Positions 1-13,602 of a stretch of 64,000 nt of DNA are shown here, piece by piece. The number at the start of each line of letters is the position of its first letter. Within the stretch, counting starts at the first letter, position 1. The stretch is taken from NCBI GenBank assembly GCA_964247055.1, contig OZ176059.1, positions 3,224,001 to 3,288,000 on the forward strand, read 5' to 3'. Made by a program: the position numbers and the translations under genes. Source of the DNA: Paragordius varius. Lineage: Eukaryota > Nematomorpha. Under the pieces are notes generated by a model. That model made no database searches and was not told the origin of the DNA. It was given only the letters and a program-made list of their open reading frames with translations.

Positions 1-1400
1 ACCAGAATTTGTAGTTAAATTTTAGGAAGAAAACTTGATTTTATTGGAATTAAAAATTAATTTTGTTAAGAACAATATTCATTTAAAATACAGTAAAAAC
101 TGGCATTCTACTGGAAAAATTTCTATTTTTTAGTAAAATTTTCAAAGAAACCTTCACATTTACTGATAATATCACATACTTTTCAAATCTTAAGTAATAA
201 ATTTTAGTTTATATCTAAAGATTTAGGAAAATATCTAAATTTTTACTGTAAAAATTGCGAATTTTTAAAATTCATACTCATTTCTTAAGTTTTGAAATAA
301 TTCTAAGCAAAAACTCCATTTTTTTTCTAAAAAAAACAGAATAAATTTTTTTTTATTAGAAATAACTCTGAATAAGTTTTTTCATCTTTTGAGAATTATA
401 AATAAATTTTGTTAATATAAAAATTCATTTTTAAATAAGAAAAATTAAAAATAAATTAATTCTGTAAGAAATGTTAATTTTTTAAGTTTTTACTCATTTT
501 CCTGAAAATTTTTATATTATTTAAAATAGAGAATCCTCTCGTCAAATATATAAAATCTAATTTTTATTTTAAAACTTTAGAAAAATAATAATAATTTCTG
601 AATATTAAGATTTTTTTTCATTAAATATAGCATTTTTTCTATATTATTTTTTTTAATTAATTAATTTGAATTAAAGTGCTAATTTATGTTAATTAACTAT
701 ATTTATATTAATTTTTAATTATATTTCTATTATTTTTTAAAAAAATTTAAAATCATTTTATTTTTTTTATTATTTATTATATATATATATATATAACATT
801 TCTCCCATATTGTCTAAAATATGACATTCCTTGAAAACATATAACTAATTACAGAATAGGAATTAATATTCTTTTCTTTCCTTATGAAATGTTTGGCTCA
901 TAGATTCCCAATATATTATATTTTTTATTTTTTTAGATAAAATTAATTTTTATTATACAATAATTTATCAATTTTTTAAAACAGCAAAATATTTATAAAT
1001 CTTTTACTTATTGTCTCCTCCACAATTCTGAGTTAATAATTTGAGTTAAATAATATTAATTAATGTTATTAAAATATAAATGTTAAAATTTGTTTTTTTT
1101 AAATTTAATTATTTTTTAGGGAAAATTTAAAGAAAAATTTTATTTATTGTAATTCTTGATAATTTATCAAATTTTATCATAAATATTTACAAAAAACTCA
1201 TATTTTTTTAGTGAAAAATCAGAAAAAAAACTCAAATTTTGTTGAAAAAACTGAAAATTCTTCAACTTTTAACTCATTTATTCATGAATTATTCAGTAAA
1301 ATCATCAAAAAGTGTCAAAAATTCCAATTTTTAACAAAAATATTCATAATTTTAGTGTAAATTGTCTCAAAAATTCTTCATTTTAGTCAAAAAAAGAATG
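1..1400. other. AT-rich flank without a gene
   Basis: This stretch is dominated by A/T runs, including a short TATATA tract near 780. It has no open frame of useful length and no recognisable RNA gene. From about 1130 onward it starts to resemble the A-rich half of the linker that precedes each core in the neighbouring 1.2-kb array (phrases such as AAAAATTCAACTTTT and TTATTCATGAATTATTCA). The array therefore fades in rather than starting at a sharp edge. Confidence 0.7.
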
Positions 1401-1599
1401 AAAATCAAGAATATTCATCATTCTTCAACAATATTCTTCATTCTTCTTTAGTAGTAGCTTAACATTTTCTTCATTCATTCATTCAATCTTGTATATGTGT
1501 GTGTGTCTCAACTAGAATCAACAACAAAAACCTTCTTCTCTCTCTTCTCTTCTTCTTCTTCTTCTTCATTTATTAATAGTAAGTGAGTGAATAAGTGTC

Positions 1600-1657
1600 C
1601 ATCACACACACATCAAATGAGTGATGACGTCATCACTCATTTGATGTGTGTGTGATG
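1600..1657. repeat. Palindrome 1 (class IV arms)
   Basis: Perfect 58-bp palindrome centred on TGACGTCA at 1625-1632. The arms contain CACACATCAAATGAGTGA, a sequence class seen elsewhere only in palindromes 2 and 11. It lies between a CT-rich tract plus AAGTGAGTGAATAAGTG on the left and GTTGTTGTTACAC on the right. Confidence 0.95.
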
Positions 1658-2755
1658 TTGTTGTTGTTACACTTCTCTCTCACACATCACTCTTGTTGTA
1701 GCTGTTGTTGTAGTTGTTGTTGGTGGTGTTGCACATCTCTCTCTCTCTCTCTCATTCTCTCTCATATATGTATGTGATGAAATGAGTGTCATTTGTTATT
1801 TTTGATATTATATATATGTATATATAAAGAATGAAAAATGTTATTTTTGAATGAAAAATTGTTATTTTTGAATGAAATATTTTATTTTTTGTTGATTTTT
1901 TGATATTTTTTGAATATTTTTTTTAATTTTATTCTTATTTTTGAGTATTTTTTTAATTATTTTTGTTGAAATTTGACATTTTTGATGATTTTTTGAGGAT
2001 TTGATGAATATTTTGTGGATATTTTAGTTACTTTTTCTAGTTTTTACTCATTTTTTAATCAAAATTCTCATTTTTAAGTAGGAATAATTTAGTTTTTATT
2101 CAAAAAATTCTAAATTTGAGTAATTTTTACTCATTTTTTCTTATTTTTACTCATTTTTTGAAGAATTTTTGCTAAATTTCAAGAATAAATTCAATTTTTT
2201 GTCAAAAATATTCAAAAAAAATGAATTTTAACGAGTAAAAGTGTTAATTTTTCAAGATTTTTTTCATTTTTTCAAGAATTTCATCAAAAATTCAACTAAA
2301 AATTGATGTTTTATTCAAAAAATAAGAAAAATTCATCTTTTTAATCAAAAATTAGAGAAAAAAAGTTCATTTTTCAGTTAAAAATCACAAATTTTACTCA
2401 AAAAACTCAAAATTCTCCAACTTTTCATTCATTTATTCATGAATTATGAGAAAAACAAGCTTAAAAGTGTCAAAATTACCAATTTTCAACAATATTATTC
2501 ATTATTTCTAGTAAAATTGTCTCAAAAATCTTCATTCTTAGTCAAAAACAGTATAAAAAACAAGAATTTTCATCATTTCTTCAACAATATTCATTATTCT
2601 TCTTTAGTAGTAGCTTAACATTTTCTTCATTCATTCATTCAATCTTGTATATGTGTGTGTGTCTCAACTAGAATCAACAACAAAAACCTTCTTCTCTCTC
2701 TTCTCTTCTTCTTCTTCTTCTTCATTTATTAATAGTAAGTGAGTGAATAAGTGTC

Positions 2756-2813
2756 CATCACACACACATCAAATGAGTGATGACGTCATCACTCATTTGA
2801 TGTGTGTGTGATG
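2756..2813. repeat. Palindrome 2 (class IV arms)
   Basis: Perfect 58-bp palindrome with TGACGTCA at 2781-2788. It appears identical to palindrome 1 and belongs to a 1156-bp tandem duplication. Confidence 0.95.
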
Positions 2814-3901
2814 TTGTTGTTGTTACACTTCTCTCTCACACATCACTCTTGTTGTAGCTGTTGTTGTAGTTGTTGTTGGTGGTGTTGCACATCTCTCTCT
2901 CTCTCTCTCATTCTCTCTCATATATGTATGTGATGAAATGAGTGTCATTTGTTATTTTTGATATTATATATATGTATATATAAAGAATGAAAAATGTTAT
3001 TTTTGAATGAAAAATTGTTATTTTTGAATGAAATATTTTATTTTTTGTTGATTTTTTGATATTTTTTGAATATTTTTTTTAATTTTATTCTTATTTTTGA
3101 GTATTTTTTTAATTATTTTTGTTGAAATTTGACATTTTTGATGATTTTTTGAGGATTTGATGAATATTTTGTGGATATTTTAGTTACTTTTTCTAGTTTT
3201 TACTCATTTTTTAATCAAAATTCTCATTTTTAAGTAGGAATAATTTAGTTTTTATTCAAAAAATTCTAAATTTGAGTAATTTTTACTCATTTTTTCTTAT
3301 TTTTACTCATTTTTTGAAGAATTTTTGCTAAATTTCAAGAATAAATTCAATTTTTTGTCAAAAATATTCAAAAAAAATGAATTTTAACGAGTAAAAGTGT
3401 TAATTTTTCAAGATTTTTTTCATTTTTTCAAGAATTTCATCAAAAATTCAACTAAAAATTGATGTTTTATTCAAAAAATAAGAAAAATTCATCTTTTTAA
3501 TCAAAAATTAGAGAAAAAAAGTTCATTTTTCAGTTAAAAATCACAAATTTTACTCAAAAAACTCAAAATTCTCCAACTTTTCATTCATTTATTCATGAAT
3601 TATGAGAAAAACAAGCTTAAAAGTGTCAAAATTACCAATTTTCAACAATATTATTCATTATTTCTAGTAAAATTGTCTCAAAAATCTTCATTCTTAGTCA
3701 AAAACAGTATAAAAAACAAGAATTTTCATCATTTCTTCAACAATATTCATTATTCTTCTTTAGTAGTAGCTTAACATTTTCTTCATTCATTCATTCAATC
3801 TTGTATATGTGTGTGTGTCTCAACTAGAATCAACAACAAAAACCTTCTTCTCTCTCTTCTCTTCTTCTTCTTCTTCTTCATTAATAATAATATTCTTCTT
3901 C

Positions 3902-3959
3902 ACAACAACACTCACCACAAGAGTGATGACGTCATCACTCTTGTGGTGAGTGTTGTTGT
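3902..3959. repeat. Palindrome 3 (class I arms)
   Basis: Perfect 58-bp palindrome with TGACGTCA at 3927-3934. The left arm ends CTCACCACAAGAGTGA and the right arm begins with its exact complement. The left flank is the same as in palindrome 2 up to the CTTCTTCATTA tract, then changes abruptly to the class I arm. Confidence 0.95.
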
Positions 3960-5057
3960 TGTTACATCTCTCTCTCACCACTCACTCTCTCACACACACA
4001 TACTAGTAGTTGTTGTTGTAGTTGTTGCTGCACATCTCTCTCTCTCATTTATGTATGTGGATGAAATGAGTGTAGATTTGTTATTTTTGTTATTTTTGTT
4101 ATTATATATATATGTATATATATTATATATAGAGAAGAAGAATTGTTATTTTTGAATGAAAAATAGGACAATTTTAAGAATTTTTAAATGAAAAATTGTT
4201 ATTTTTTGTGAAATTTTGTTAATTTTTTTATTTTTTGAGTATTTTTTGATATTTTTTGAATATTTTTTTTTAATTTTTCAATTGTTTTTGTTATTTTTTA
4301 TTATTTTTTTGGTTTATAAATGACATTTTTGAACAATTTTTGAATTTTTTGTGGATATTTTACTTATTTTTTGACATTTTTTCTAGTTTTTATTCATTTT
4401 TTGATTAAATTTCTCAATTTTGAGTGAGAAATAATTGATTCTTATTCAAAAAATTCTGAATTTTTGTAATTTTCACTTGATTTTTGAAGAATTTTTACTA
4501 AATTTCAAGAATAAATTCAATTTTTTGTCAAAAATGTTCAAAAAAAATGATTTTTATTGGATAAAAGTGTTAATTTTTCAAGATTTTAATCATTTTTTCA
4601 AGAATTTTTGATTAATTTCAACTAAAAATTCATTTTTTATTCAAAAAATAAGAAATAATCATCTTTTTAATCAAAAATTAGAGAAAAAAATGAATTTTTC
4701 TAGAAAAAAACTCAATTTTTAATGAAAAATAATCAAAATTCTCCAACTTTTCATTCATTTATTCATAAATTATGAGAAAAATAACCTTAAAAAGTAATCA
4801 AAATATCATTTTTAAGTGTAATATTCATAAATATTCATCAAAATTGTCTCAAAATCTTCATTTTTATTCAAAAAATGATGAAAATCAAGAATGACACTTA
4901 TTTATTCAACAATATTCTTCATTCTTCTTCTAGTAGTAGTGTAACATTTTCATCATTCATTCATTTATTCATGTATGTATGTGTTTGTGTCAACAAGAAT
5001 CAACAACAAAACCTTCTTCTCTCTCAACTCTTCTCTTCTTCTTCTTCATCACTCACA

Positions 5058-5115
5058 ACAACAACACTCACCACAAGAGTGATGACGTCATCACTCTTGT
5101 GGTGAGTGTTGTTGT
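5058..5115. repeat. Palindrome 4 (class I arms)
   Basis: Perfect 58-bp palindrome with TGACGTCA at 5083-5090. Arms are of the CACCACAAG class. Confidence 0.95.
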
Positions 5116-6244
5116 AGTTACACATTCTCTCTCTCTCTCTCTCTCCACTCTCACACACATCACTCTTAATTGTTGTTGTTGTAGTTGTTGTTGTACATGG
5201 TGCACAATGTGTGTCTCTCTCTCTCTCTCTCATTTATGAATGTTGATGAAATGAGTGATGGTTTGTTATTTTTGTTTGTTATTTTTATTCTTATATATAT
5301 ATGTATATATAATATATAGAGAAGAAGAATTGTTATTTTTGAATGAAAAATAGGACAATTTTAAGAATTTTTAAATGAAAAATTGTTATTTTTTGTGAAA
5401 TTTTGTTAATTTTTTTATTTTTTGAGTATTTTTTGATATTTTTTGAATATTTTTTTTTAATTTTTCAATTGTTTTTGTTATTTTTTATTATTTTTTTGGT
5501 TTATAAATGACATTTTTGAACAATTTTTGAATTTTTTGTGGATATTTTACTTATTTTTTGACATTTTTTCTAGTTTTTATTCATTTTTTGATTAAATTTC
5601 TCAATTTTGAGTGAGAAATAATTGATTCTTATTCAAAAAATTCTGAATTTTTGTAATTTTCACTTGATTTTTGAAGAATTTTTACTAAATTTCAAGAATA
5701 AATTCAATTTTTTGTCAAAAATGTTCAAAAAAAATGATTTTTATTGGATAAAAGTGTTAATTTTTCAAGATTTTAATCATTTTTTCAAGAATTTTTGATT
5801 AATTTCAACTAAAAATTCATTTTTTATTCAAAAAATAAGAAATAATCATCTTTTTAATCAAAAATTAGAGAAAAAAATGAATTTTTCTAGAAAAAAACTC
5901 AATTTTTAATGAAAAATAATCAAAATTCTCCAACTTTTCATTCATTTATTCATAAATTATGAGAAAAATAACCTTAAAAAGTAATCAAAATATCATTTTT
6001 AAGTGTAATATTCATAAATATTCATCAAAATTGTCTCAAAATCTTCATTTTTATTCAAAAAATGATGAAAATCAAGAATGACACTTATTTATTCAACAAT
6101 ATTCTTCATTCTTCTTCTAGTAGTAGTGTAACATTTTCATCATTCATTCATTTATTCATGTATGTATGTGTTTGTGTCAACAAGAATCAACAACAAAACC
6201 TTCTTCTCTCTCAACTCTTCTCTTCTTCTTCTTCATCACTCACA

Positions 6245-6302
6245 ACAACAACACTCACCACAAGAGTGATGACGTCATCACTCTTGTGGTGAGTGTTGTT
6301 GT
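6245..6302. repeat. Palindrome 5 (class I arms)
   Basis: Perfect 58-bp palindrome with TGACGTCA at 6270-6277. It is a copy of palindrome 4 at an offset of 1187 bp, with flanks identical by eye. Confidence 0.95.
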
Positions 6303-7453
6303 AGTTACACATTCTCTCTCTCTCTCTCTCTCCACTCTCACACACATCACTCTTAATTGTTGTTGTTGTAGTTGTTGTTGTACATGGTGCACAATGTGTG
6401 TCTCTCTCTCTCTCTCTCATTTATGAATGTTGATGAAATGAGTGATGGTTTGTTATTTTTGTTTGTTATTTTTATTCTTATATATATATGTATATATAAT
6501 ATATAGAGAAGAAGAATTGTTATTTTTGAATGAAAAATAGGACAATTTTAAGAATTTTTAAATGAAAAATTGTTATTTTTTGTGAAATTTTGTTAATTTT
6601 TTTATTTTTTGAGTATTTTTTGATATTTTTTGAATATTTTTTTTTAATTTTTCAATTGTTTTTGTTATTTTTTATTATTTTTTTGGTTTATAAATGACAT
6701 TTTTGAACAATTTTTGAATTTTTTGTGGATATTTTACTTATTTTTTGACATTTTTTCTAGTTTTTATTCATTTTTTGATTAAATTTCTCAATTTTGAGTG
6801 AGAAATAATTGATTCTTATTCAAAAAATTCTGAATTTTTGTAATTTTCACTTGATTTTTGAAGAATTTTTACTAAATTTCAAGAATAAATTCAATTTTTT
6901 GTCAAAAATGTTCAAAAAAAATGATTTTTATTGGATAAAAGTGTTAATTTTTCAAGATTTTAATCATTTTTTCAAGAATTTTTGATTAATTTCAACTAAA
7001 AATTCATTTTTTATTCAAAAAATAAGAAATAATCATCTTTTTAATCAAAAATTAGAGAAAAAAATGAATTTTTCTAGAAAAAAACTCAATTTTTAATGAA
7101 AAATAATCAAAATTCTCCAACTTTTCATTCATTTATTCATAAATTATGAGAAAAATAACCTTAAAAAGTAATCAAAATATCATTTTTAAGTGTAATATTC
7201 ATAAATATTCATCAAAATTGTCTCAAAATCTTCATTTTTATTCAAAAAATGATGAAAATCAAGAATGACACTCATTTCTTCAACAATTTCTTCATCATTC
7301 TTCTTTAGTAGTAGTAGTGTAACATTTTCATCATTCATTCATTCAATCATGTATGTGTTTGTGTCATTAACAAGAATCAACAACAAAACCTTCTTCTCTC
7401 TCAACTCTTCTCTTCTTCTTCTTCTTCATCTAATAATAATAATATTCTTCTTC

Positions 7454-7511
7454 ACAACAACACTCACAACAAGAGTGATGACGTCATCACTCTTGTTGTG
7501 AGTGTTGTTGT
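7454..7511. repeat. Palindrome 6 (class II arms)
   Basis: Perfect 58-bp palindrome with TGACGTCA at 7479-7486. The left arm reads CTCACAACAAG where class I has CTCACCACAAG, and the right arm carries the matching change (CTTGTTGTGAG). Confidence 0.95.
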
Positions 7512-8488
7512 TGAACACTCATCTCTCTCTCTCTCACACACACTCTCACCACTCACACATCATTCTTGTTGTTGTAGTTGTTGTTGTTGGTGGTGGTGCA
7601 CATCTCTCTCTCTCTCTCTCACTCATTTATGTATGTGATGAAATGAGTGATGTTTGTTATTTTTATTTGATATATATGTATATGTATATAGAGAAGAAGA
7701 ATGAAAAATGTTATTTTTGAATGAAACATTGTTATTTTTGGTATAATATTGTTATTTTTGAATGAAATGTAGGATAATTTTAAGAATTTTTTTTATTTTT
7801 TGTTGAATTTTGTTATTTTTTAATCATTTTTTTAATTTTATTCATATTTTTGAATATTTTTTGTCATTTTTTTTTAATTTTTCAATTGTTTTTGTTATTT
7901 TTTATTATTTTTTTTGGTATATAAATGACATTTTTGATGATTATATGAATATTTTGTGGATATTTTAGTTGTTTTTTCTCATTTTCTCTAGTTTTTACTC
8001 ATTTTTTAATTAAATTTATTCATTTTTAAGTAGAAATAATGGATTTTTCATTTGAAAAAATTGATTTTTACACTAAAATTTGCAAATTTTTCTTATTTTT
8101 ACTCATTTTTTCTCACTTTTTTTGACAATTTTTGATAAATTTCAACTAAAAATTCATTTTTTATTCAAAAATATTCAAAAAAAATGAAATTTATTGAATA
8201 AAAGTGTTAATTTTTCAAGATTTTATTCATTTTTTCAAGAATTTTTGATAAATTTCAACTGAAAATTCATATTTTATTCAAAAAATGATGAAAAACAAGA
8301 ATAATCATCTATTCTACAACATTATTCTTCATCATTCTTCTTAGTAGTAGTAGTGTAACATTTTCAGCATTCATTCATTCAATCTTGTATGTATGTGTGT
8401 GTCAACAAGAATCAACAACAAAAACCTTCTTCTCTCTCATCTCTTCTCTTCTTCTTCTTCTTCATCTAATAATAATAATATTCTTCTT

Positions 8489-8544
8489 CAACAACACTCA
8501 CAACAAGAGTGATGACGTCATCACTCTTGTGGTGAGTGTTGTTG
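8489..8544. repeat. Palindrome 7 (hybrid: left class II, right class I)
   Basis: TGACGTCA at 8513-8520. The left arm has CACAACAAG (class II) and the right arm has CTTGTGGTG (class I), giving a single internal mismatch in 24-nt arms beyond the core. Confidence 0.93.
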
Positions 8545-9778
8545 TTGTAGTTACACACTCACTCCACTCACTCACACACTACTAGTTGTTGTTGTTGTAG
8601 TTGTTGTTGGACTATGTGGGTGTGTCTCTCATTCTCACTCATTTATATATGTATGTGGATGAAATGAGTGTCATTTGTTATTTTTGTTTGTTATTTTTGT
8701 TATTATTATTATATATGTATATGTATATAGAGAAGAAGAATTGTTATTTTTCAATGAAACATTGTTATTTTTGAATGAAAATTTGTTATTTTTGATTATT
8801 TTTTGAATATTTTTAATTTTTTTGAATAATTTTGAGTATTTTTTAATTATTTTTGTTATTTTTTCATTAAAATTAATATTTTTGAAGAATATTTTGGTTT
8901 AAAAATGACATTTTTGATGATTTTATGAATATTTTTACTATATTTTGGATATTTTATATTAATTTTTTGTAATTTTTACTCATTTTTAATTAAAATTCTC
9001 AATTTTGAGTGAGAAATAATTCATTTTTATTCAAAAAATACTAAATTTTCACAAATTTCACTTATTTTTTCAAGAATTTCTAGTAAATTTTAAAAAAAAT
9101 TCAATTTTTATTCAAAAATATTCAAAAAAAATGAATTTTAGCGAGTAAAAGTGTTAATTTTTTAAGATTTTAATCATTTTTTCAACAATTTTTCATAAAT
9201 TCCAACTAAAAATTCATTTTTTTGTCAAAAATTAGAGAAAAGAATGAATTTTCATTCAAAAAACTAGAAAAAAACTCAAATTTTAATGAAAAAACTCTAA
9301 ATTTTTCAATTTTTAACTCAATTATTCATGAATTTTCACAAAAAAACCTTAAAAAGTATCAAAAATGTCAATTTTCAACAAAAATATTCATAATTTCATT
9401 AAGATTGTCCAAAATTGTTGAGTAAATCATCAAAAAAAGTGTCAAAATTGTCATCTAAACACAGAAATAATCTTGTTTTTCATTAAAATTGTCTAAAAAA
9501 TGTCACTTTCAAGTGTAATATTCATAAATATTCATCAAAATTGTCTCAAAATGCTTCATTTTCATTCAAAAAATGATGAAAAACAAGAATAACACTCATT
9601 TCTACAACAATATTCTTCATTCTTCTTCTAGTAGTAGTTGTGTAACATTTTCTTCATTCATTCATTCTATCTTGTATATGTGTGTGTGTCTCAACTAGAA
9701 TCAACAACAAAAACCTTCTTCTCTCTCTACTCTTCTCTTCTTCTTCTTCTACTCTAATAATAATAATATTCTTCTTCT

Positions 9779-9836
9779 ACAACAACACACACAACAAGAG
9801 TGATGACGTCATCACTCTTGTTGTGTGTGTAGTTGT
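9779..9836. repeat. Palindrome 8 (class III arms)
   Basis: TGACGTCA at 9804-9811. Arms read CACACACAACAAG on the left and CTTGTTGTGTGTG on the right. There is one mismatch about 20 nt out from the core. Confidence 0.93.
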
Positions 9837-11060
9837 TGTTGTTACTCTCTCTCTCTCACACACATACAAGAGTAGTGATGATGTTGGTTGTTGTAGTTGT
9901 GGTTGTGTATCTCTCTCTCATTTATGTATGTGATGGAATGAGAGATGGTTTGTTATTTTTGTTTGTTAATTTTGTTATTATATATATGTATATATAATAT
10001 ATAGAGAAGAAGAATGAAGAATGTTATTTTTGAATGAAACATTGTTATTTAAGAATGATATATGATATTTTTGGTTGAATTTTGTTAATTTTTAATATTT
10101 TTTTGTTGAAAATGATGATTTTTTGATTAAAATTATTAATTTTAAACATTTTTTGAATTTTGTTCATATTTTTGATGAATATTTTGTGGATTTTTTAATT
10201 ATTTTTGTTGAAATTTGACATTTTTGAAGATTTTATCTTGTTTCTGATGTTAAAAATAATATTTTTTTTAATTTTTTTGAGAGAAATGACAATTTTAAAC
10301 AAGATTTATTCATTTTTTATTCAAAAAATACTCAATTTTTACAAATTTCACTTTTTTTTGAAGAATTTCTAGTAAATTTTAAGAAAAAATTCAATTTTTA
10401 CTCAAAAATATTCAAAAAAAATGATTTTTTATCAAAAAAAGTGTCAATTTTTGAAATTTTTATTCATTTTTGTGACAATTTTAGAGAAATTTCAACTAAA
10501 AATTCAATTTTTTGTCAAAAACTAGAGAAAAAAATGAATTTTTGTTCAAAAAAAGTGTCAATTTTTGAAATTTTTGTTCAATTTTGTAAGAATTTCTCAA
10601 AAATTTTAAGAAAAAACATCCTTTCTGTTCAAAAAAGAATGAAAAATACATTTTTTATTCAAAATTCATAGAAAAAATATTCAATTTTAGTTAAAAATTA
10701 GAAAAAAACTCAAAATTCTTCAAATTTTAACTCATTTATTCATGAATTTTGAGTAAAATCATCTAAAATTGTATCAAAATTGTTATTTTCAACAAAAATA
10801 TTAATAATTCTAGTAAAATTGTTTCAAAAATCTTCATTTTAGTCAAAAAACAGTATAAAAACAAGAATTTCTTCATTTCTTCAACAATATTCATCATTCT
10901 TCTTAGTAGTAGTAGTGTAACATTTTCATCATTCATTCATTCAATCATGTATGTATGTGTGTGCGTCAACAAGAATCAACAACAAAAACCTTCTTCTCTC
11001 TCTACTCTTCTTCTTCTTCTTCAACTAATAATAATAGTAAGTGAGTAAGTGTCACTCACA

Positions 11061-11118
11061 ACAACAACACTCACCACAAGAGTGATGACGTCATCACTCT
11101 TGTGGTGAGTGTTGTTGT
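11061..11118. repeat. Palindrome 9 (class I arms)
   Basis: Perfect 58-bp palindrome with TGACGTCA at 11086-11093. Arms are CACCACAAG/CTTGTGGTG. Confidence 0.95.
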
Positions 11119-12281
11119 GTATACATCTCTCTCTCTCACACACATCATTCTTGTAGTTGTTGTTGTAGTTGTTGCTGCTACACATCTTTCTCTCTCAATT
11201 GTGTATATGAATGAGATATATGTATTTGTTATTTTTGTTATTTTTATTATTATATATATATGTATATGTATATAGAGAAGAAGAATGAAGAATGATATTT
11301 TTGAATGAAACATTGTTATTTTTTGTTGAATAATAGGAAAATTTTAAGAATATTTTTTGTTGAAATTGAATATTTTTTTTAATTTTTTGAATTTTTTTGA
11401 TTATTTTTTTTAATTTTTTAATTAATTTTGTTACTTTTTATCATTTTTTTGGTTTTTAAATGACATTTTTGAACAATTTTTGAAGATTTGATGAATATTT
11501 TAGTTATTTTTTGTCTTTTTTTTGTACTATTTACTCATTTTTTAATAAAAAATTCAATTTTGACGATGAATTATTCATTTTTTATTCAAAAAATTCTGAA
11601 TTTTTGTAATTTTCACTTATTTTTTGAAGAATTTCTGCTCAATTTCAAGAGAAAATTCAGTTTTGACTCAAAAATAATGAATTTTATTCAAAAAAAGTGT
11701 CAATTTCTCAAATTTTTGTTGAATTTTGTAAGAATTTCTCAAAAATTTCATGAAAAAACATCATTTTTGTTCAAAAAATAAGAAAAATTCATCTTTTTAA
11801 TCAAAAAATCAAGAAAAAAATTCAATTTTTACTGAAAAAACACAAAATTCTTCAACTTTTCATTCATTTATTCAAGAATTATTCAGTAAAATCATCAAAA
11901 AATGTCAAAATTTTCAATTTAAAACATAAATATTCATTAATTTTCATTAAAAATGTCAAAAATTCTTCATTTTTATCAAAAAAATTGTCAAAATTGTCAT
12001 TTTTAAGTGTAATATTCATTAATTTTTATTAAAATTGTCTTAAAAATGTCATTTTTAGTCAAAAAACAGTATAAAAATCAAGAATGACACTCATTTATTC
12101 AACATTTTCTTCATTATTCTTGTTTAGTAGTAGTAGTGTAACATTCTCTTCATTCATTCATTCATTCATGTATATATGTGTTTGTGTCAACAAGAATCAA
12201 CAACAAAAACCTTCTTCTCTCTCTACTCTTCTTCTTCTTCTTCAACTAATAATAATAGTAAGTGAGTAAGTGTCACTCACA

Positions 12282-12339
12282 ACAACAACACTCACCACAA
12301 GAGTGATGACGTCATCACTCTTGTGGTGAGTGTTGTTGT
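12282..12339. repeat. Palindrome 10 (class I arms)
   Basis: Perfect 58-bp palindrome with TGACGTCA at 12307-12314. The palindrome and the following ~220 bp are identical by eye to unit 9, while the AT-rich linkers on either side differ. Confidence 0.95.
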
Positions 12340-13544
12340 GTATACATCTCTCTCTCTCACACACATCATTCTTGTAGTTGTTGTTGTAGTTGTTGCTGCT
12401 ACACATCTTTCTCTCTCAATTGTGTATATGAATGAGATATATGTATTTGTTATTTTTGTTATTTTTATTATTATATATATATGTATATGTATATAGAGAA
12501 GAAGAATGAAGAATGATATTTTTGAATGAAACATTGTTATTTTTTGTTGAATAATAGGACAATTTTAAGAATTTTGTTGAATTTTTTGAGTATTTTTTAA
12601 TATTTTTTGAGTATTTTTTGATTTTTTTTGTTTAATAAAGAATATTTTTGTTGCAAAATGTCAATTTTTTTGTTTAAATTTGACAATTTTGAGAGTTTTT
12701 ACTTATTTTTGAAGAATTTTTCGATACATTTTAGGAGAAAATAACATTTTTATTCATGATATTCAAAATAAAATTCATTTTTACAGTAAAAATTGCAAAT
12801 ATTCTATAATTTTTGCTTGTTTTTACTCATTTTTACTCATTTTTTCTAGAATTATTGAATAATCACATGAAAATTGTCAATTTTTACTCAAAAATATTCA
12901 AAAAATTGATTTTTTCATCAAAAAAAGTGTTAATTTTTGAAATTTTTGTTCAATTTTGCAACAGTTTTTGATAAATTTCAACCAAAATTTCACTTTTTTG
13001 TCAAAAATTTAAGAAAAAATTCATTTTTTCAGTGAAAAATTAGAAAAAAAACTCAATTTTAGATGAAAAAAATCAAAATTCTTCAAAAATCAGTCATTTA
13101 TTCATTAATTTTTACTAGAATAAGCTTAAAAAGTATCAAATTTGTCAGTATTCAACCTAAATATTCATAATTTTCATTAAAAATGTCAAAAAATCTTCAT
13201 TTTTATCTAAAAAATTGTCAAAATTGTCATTTTCAACCATATTATTCATTAATTTTTATTAAAATTGTCTTAAAAATGTCATTTTTAGTCAAAAAACAGT
13301 ATAAAAATCAAGAGTATTCATCATTCTTCAACAATATTCATCATTCTTCTTTAGTAGTAGTAGTGAGTAACATTTTCATCATTCATTCATTCAATCATGT
13401 ATGTATGTGTGTGTGTCTCAACAAGAATCAACAACAAAAACCTTCTTCTCTCTCTCTCATCTCTTCTCTTCTTCTTCTTCTTCATCTAATAATAATAATA
13501 ATATTCTTCTTCTTCATTAATTAACAAGTGAGTGAATAAGTGTC

Positions 13545-13602
13545 CATCACACACACATCAAATGAGTGATGACGTCATCACTCATTTGATGTGTGTGTGA
13601 TG
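13545..13602. repeat. Palindrome 11 (class IV arms)
   Basis: Perfect 58-bp palindrome with TGACGTCA at 13570-13577. It has the same CACACATCAAATGAG arms as palindromes 1 and 2, about 11 kb away, but sits in otherwise local-type flanks. Confidence 0.95.

Larger units (their letters stand above)
1443..3872 (+). repeat. Recent tandem duplication, period 1156 bp
   Basis: 1443-2716 and 2599-3872 look identical by eye, covering unit 1, its downstream linker and the left half of the next core. The copies part at the CTTCTTCATTTATTAA versus CTTCTTCATTAATAA junction, just before palindrome 3. Confidence 0.88.
4131..7270 (+). repeat. Recent tandem duplication, period 1187 bp
   Basis: 4131-6083 repeats at 5318-7270, identical by eye. 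It covers units 4 and 5 and three copies of the same linker. Divergence begins at AAGAATGACACTTATTTATT versus AAGAATGACACTCATTTCTT. Confidence 0.88.
11000..12560 (+). repeat. Patch of near-identity between units 9 and 10
   Basis: About 11000-11330 and 12220-12560 (offset 1221) match through the palindrome and the whole right half of the core. Their upstream leaders and downstream linkers differ. This is a short patch rather than a whole-unit duplication, as expected from gene conversion. Confidence 0.8.

Noticed and set aside
1443-7270. Identical neighbouring units as pure assembly error
   Set aside because: Possible, but the identity blocks start and stop at different points, use four different periods and include a few single-base differences in one pair. 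Real recent duplication is therefore the simpler reading. Long reads would decide.
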